Assembly (NCBI GenBank): GCA_900557365.1
Contig: UPXR01000002.1
Location: forward strand, 115,390-179,389
Direction of reading: 5' to 3'
DNA: 64,000 nucleotides
Source of the DNA: an uncultured Dialister sp.
GTDB taxonomy: Bacteria > Bacillota_C > Negativicutes > Veillonellales > Dialisteraceae
This document shows positions 62,381-64,000 of the stretch, piece by piece. The notes under the pieces are model-generated. The model did not search any database, was not told where the DNA came from, and was given only the letters and a program-made list of their open reading frames with translations. Positions within the stretch are counted from its first letter, which is position 1. Each line of letters starts with the position of its first letter. The position numbers and the translations under genes are program-made.

Positions 62381-63301
62381 ATGAATTTCAAAAAAATATT
62401 CCATATCTTCACTTCCCTGTTCCTTCTGCTTTCCCTGACGCTGGCGCTGGCGGGCTGCGGCGCAGAAGGAAAGGCAGACAGCCCCGCCGGTCCTTCCGCT
62501 GCGGCAGCCGGTGCAAAGAGCACAGGCGGGATGCTGACCCTGCGCATGCTCGATATCGGGCAGGGGGACTCCTTCCTGCTGGAAAAGAACGGGCAGTTTG
62601 TTCTGATCGATTCCGGCGATATCGAACACAGAGCAGCCCTGACGAAGCTGCTCCGGCAGTACGGCGTGAAGGAAATTTCCAAAGTCATCATTACCCATCC
62701 CCATGAAGATCATCTGGGCGGCATGGCAGCGGTTTTCAAAAACTTTTCCGTAGGGGCCGTATATGATAACGGCGTGAGCACCAATACCGGTTCCTACAGG
62801 AACTATCTGAAAACCATCCAGTCGAAAAAGATTCCCTATCATACGTTAAAGGCCGGCGAAAGCCTGGAGCTTTTCCCGGGAGTCTCCTTCGATGTTATAG
62901 GGCCGGTTTCCCTCATCCGGGACTCCAAGGGAAAGCCCGACCAGAACAATAACTCCATTGTAGGCCGGATGTCCTACGGAAGCTTTTCTGTCATGTTCAG
63001 CGGGGATGCCGAAAAGGAAGAAGAATCGGCAGTCCTGAAAAAAGGCGGCACCTTTGCTAGCACCGTCCTGAAATCGGGCCACCACGGGAGCCGCACTTCC
63101 TCCTCCGCGGCCTGGCTGAGAGCCGTATCGCCGAAAGCGGCGCTGATTTCCTGCGGACTGGACAATTCGTACGGACATCCTCACAAGACGGTTCTGGACC
63201 GGTATGCAAAAGCGAATATCCAGGTATACCGGACCGACCGGAACGGCACTGTGACGGTCACTTCCGACGGGAGCAGCTATAAGATAGAAAAGGAGCACTG
63301 A
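62381..63301 (+). CDS. ComEC-type metallo-beta-lactamase lipoprotein
   Basis: 306 residues: lipoprotein signal with lipobox LAGC (Cys26), then the metallo-beta-lactamase domain of the ComEC/Rec2 type: LRMLDIGQGDSFLLEKNGQFVLIDSG, IITHPHEDHLGGMAAVF, GSFSVMFSGDAEKEEE, LKSGHHGSRTSSSAAWL and ISCGLDNSYGHPHKTVL. Unlike ComEC it has no channel helices, so it is an extracytoplasmic hydrolase, possibly a nuclease. The DUF3006 gene that follows is its usual partner. Confidence 0.88.
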   Translation: MNFKKIFHIFTSLFLLLSLTLALAGCGAEGKADSPAGPSAAAAGAKSTGGMLTLRMLDIGQGDSFLLEKNGQFVLIDSGDIEHRAALTKLLRQYGVKEISKVIITHPHEDHLGGMAAVFKNFSVGAVYDNGVSTNTGSYRNYLKTIQSKKIPYHTLKAGESLELFPGVSFDVIGPVSLIRDSKGKPDQNNNSIVGRMSYGSFSVMFSGDAEKEEESAVLKKGGTFASTVLKSGHHGSRTSSSAAWLRAVSPKAALISCGLDNSYGHPHKTVLDRYAKANIQVYRTDRNGTVTVTSDGSSYKIEKEH

Positions 63302-63302
63302 T

Positions 63303-63524
63303 ATGACGAAGGAAATGATTGTGGACCGCATTGAAGAAGATAAGGCGGTGCTTGTCTCTGAAGAGGATGAGGTACTGACCGTTCCCGCTTCCTGGCTGGA
63401 AAATCTTCATGAAGGCATGGCCGTGGATATATCCTTCCGGGAAAATCCGGAAAGAGAAGAAAGAACCCGGAAGGAAGCGGAAGAGCTTCTGCGGATGCTG
63501 CGGAAAGAAAACGGAAACGGCTGA
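63303..63524 (+). CDS. DUF3006-family small protein
   Basis: 73 residues: KEMIVDRIEEDKAVLVSEEDEVLTVPASWLENLHEGMAVDISF followed by a charged helix. This is the short beta-barrel-like DUF3006 pattern, frequently encoded right after ComEC-type metallo-beta-lactamase genes. It starts 1 base after its neighbour's stop. Role unknown. Confidence 0.8.
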   Translation: MTKEMIVDRIEEDKAVLVSEEDEVLTVPASWLENLHEGMAVDISFRENPEREERTRKEAEELLRMLRKENGNG

Positions 63525-63528
63525 CAGG

Positions 63529-63556
63529 AGCCGGGGGATTTTCCCCGGCTTTTTGC
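63529..63556 (+). terminator. Terminator of the acpS-DUF3006 unit
   Basis: AGCCGGGG...CCCCGGCT stem followed by TTTT. Confidence 0.85.
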
Positions 63557-63689
63557 ATGGCAGAAAAGGAAAGCTTCTTTCTGCGGAGGAACGGGGGCGG
63601 AAGAAGAAATGATGCGGCGGAGCCTGCCGGAGAAAAAGATTCTTTCCGGCAGAGAATCCTTCCTTTTTGAAAGTTTTCCAAAATAATCC

Positions 63690-63719
63690 TTGACAAATTC
63701 CCCGGAAATAGTGTATCTT
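63690..63719 (+). promoter_or_regulatory. Promoter of tRNA-Ser(GCT)
   Basis: TTGACA, 18-bp spacer, TATCTT. Confidence 0.65.
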
Positions 63720-63737
63720 GATATAAGTCAGTTATAT

Positions 63738-63827
63738 GGAGCGATACTCAAGTGGCTGAAGAGGACGGTTTGCTAAATCGTTAGACCGGTTTCCGGTGCG
63801 GGAGTTCGAATCTCCCTCGCTCCGCCA
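63738..63827 (+). tRNA. tRNA-Ser (anticodon GCT)
   Basis: Acceptor stem GGAGCGA/TCGCTCC, discriminator G and encoded CCA. Anticodon GCT is at 63772-63774 in TTGCTAA, with a long variable arm and T-loop GTTCGAATC. A class II serine tRNA reading AGC/AGU. Confidence 0.97.
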
Positions 63828-63831
63828 TAAC

Positions 63832-63880
63832 AAAGAACTCTCCGCTCTTATCCATGTGATAGGAGCGGAGAGTTCTTTTT
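63832..63880 (+). terminator. Terminator of tRNA-Ser(GCT)
   Basis: AAAGAACTCTCCGCTC...GAGCGGAGAGTTCTTT, a 16-bp stem with T-run. Confidence 0.95.
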
Positions 63881-64000
63881 GCATGAAAGTAAGGATTTCC
63901 GGAAACCCCTTATTTTACCGGGCGGAACCGGTGCGGGCTTTTCAGGAGATGGCTTCGCTTTAATGAAAATTTATACAAATCTTCTAAAATATATAAAAAT

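Overview
The window reads as chromosomal DNA from a diderm Firmicute of the class Negativicutes, probably a Dialister-like member of the Veillonellales. The main evidence is three outer-membrane porins that each begin with a signal peptide and an S-layer-homology (SLH) domain, run through a coiled coil and end in a beta-barrel with a terminal Phe; this SLH-OmpM type of protein is characteristic of that class. An anaerobic, amino-acid-using lifestyle is suggested by the ferredoxin-dependent 2-oxoacid oxidoreductase (korAB), T-box control of branched-chain amino-acid uptake, an asparaginase and an M20 amidohydrolase. Genus assignment is inference. No rRNA, CRISPR array, insertion sequence, integrase or phage gene was seen.

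Layout. 0-6.5 kb: end of a WYL-domain gene that looks frameshifted, DNA repair genes sbcCD and nfo on the minus strand, then pfkA. 6.5-12.8 kb: two SLH porins flanking an aldehyde dehydrogenase whose leader carries a terminator, then a Fur-family regulator with a perfect palindrome at its promoter. 12.9-16.9 kb: livHMGF behind an unusual leader with two T-box stem I modules (specifiers read as CUC Leu and AUC Ile) followed by two antiterminator/terminator modules; no binding-protein gene is present. 17-22.5 kb: a LysR regulator, an exported flavodoxin lipoprotein with an exported carboxymuconolactone-decarboxylase protein, an ACT protein, a thioesterase with a small cysteine-motif protein, and asparaginase. 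22.5-31.2 kb: tRNA-Ser(GGA), the third SLH porin, korAB, a Sel1-repeat protein, a Bcr/CflA-type exporter, a B3/4-domain protein and a DnaQ-like exonuclease.

31.4-43.4 kb: a RuBisCO-like protein behind a GT2 glycosyltransferase, two paralogous exported beta-helix proteins, rarD, a flavodoxin-fold oxidoreductase, upp, tyrS, a glyoxalase-family protein, tcdA, a C39-peptidase-like protein and an exported orphan. 43.4-54.5 kb: a metallo-beta-lactamase protein with a promoter-terminator leader, a universal stress protein, the overlapping trio rluA-like/pgeF/SDR, a metallophosphoesterase group, a polar amino-acid ABC transporter, and a split chromate transporter with a divergent LysR. 54.6-64 kb: tig (with an added C-terminal SAP-like domain), clpP, clpX, a small membrane protein, M20 amidohydrolase, rpsT, acpS-nnrDE-ComEC-like-DUF3006, and tRNA-Ser(GCT).

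Regulation is the most striking aspect: many genes have extended -10 promoters (TGN followed by a TATAAT-like hexamer), most transcription units end in strong intrinsic terminators, and several leaders (liv, aldehyde dehydrogenase, the porins, the metallo-beta-lactamase gene) contain structures or terminators that suggest attenuation.
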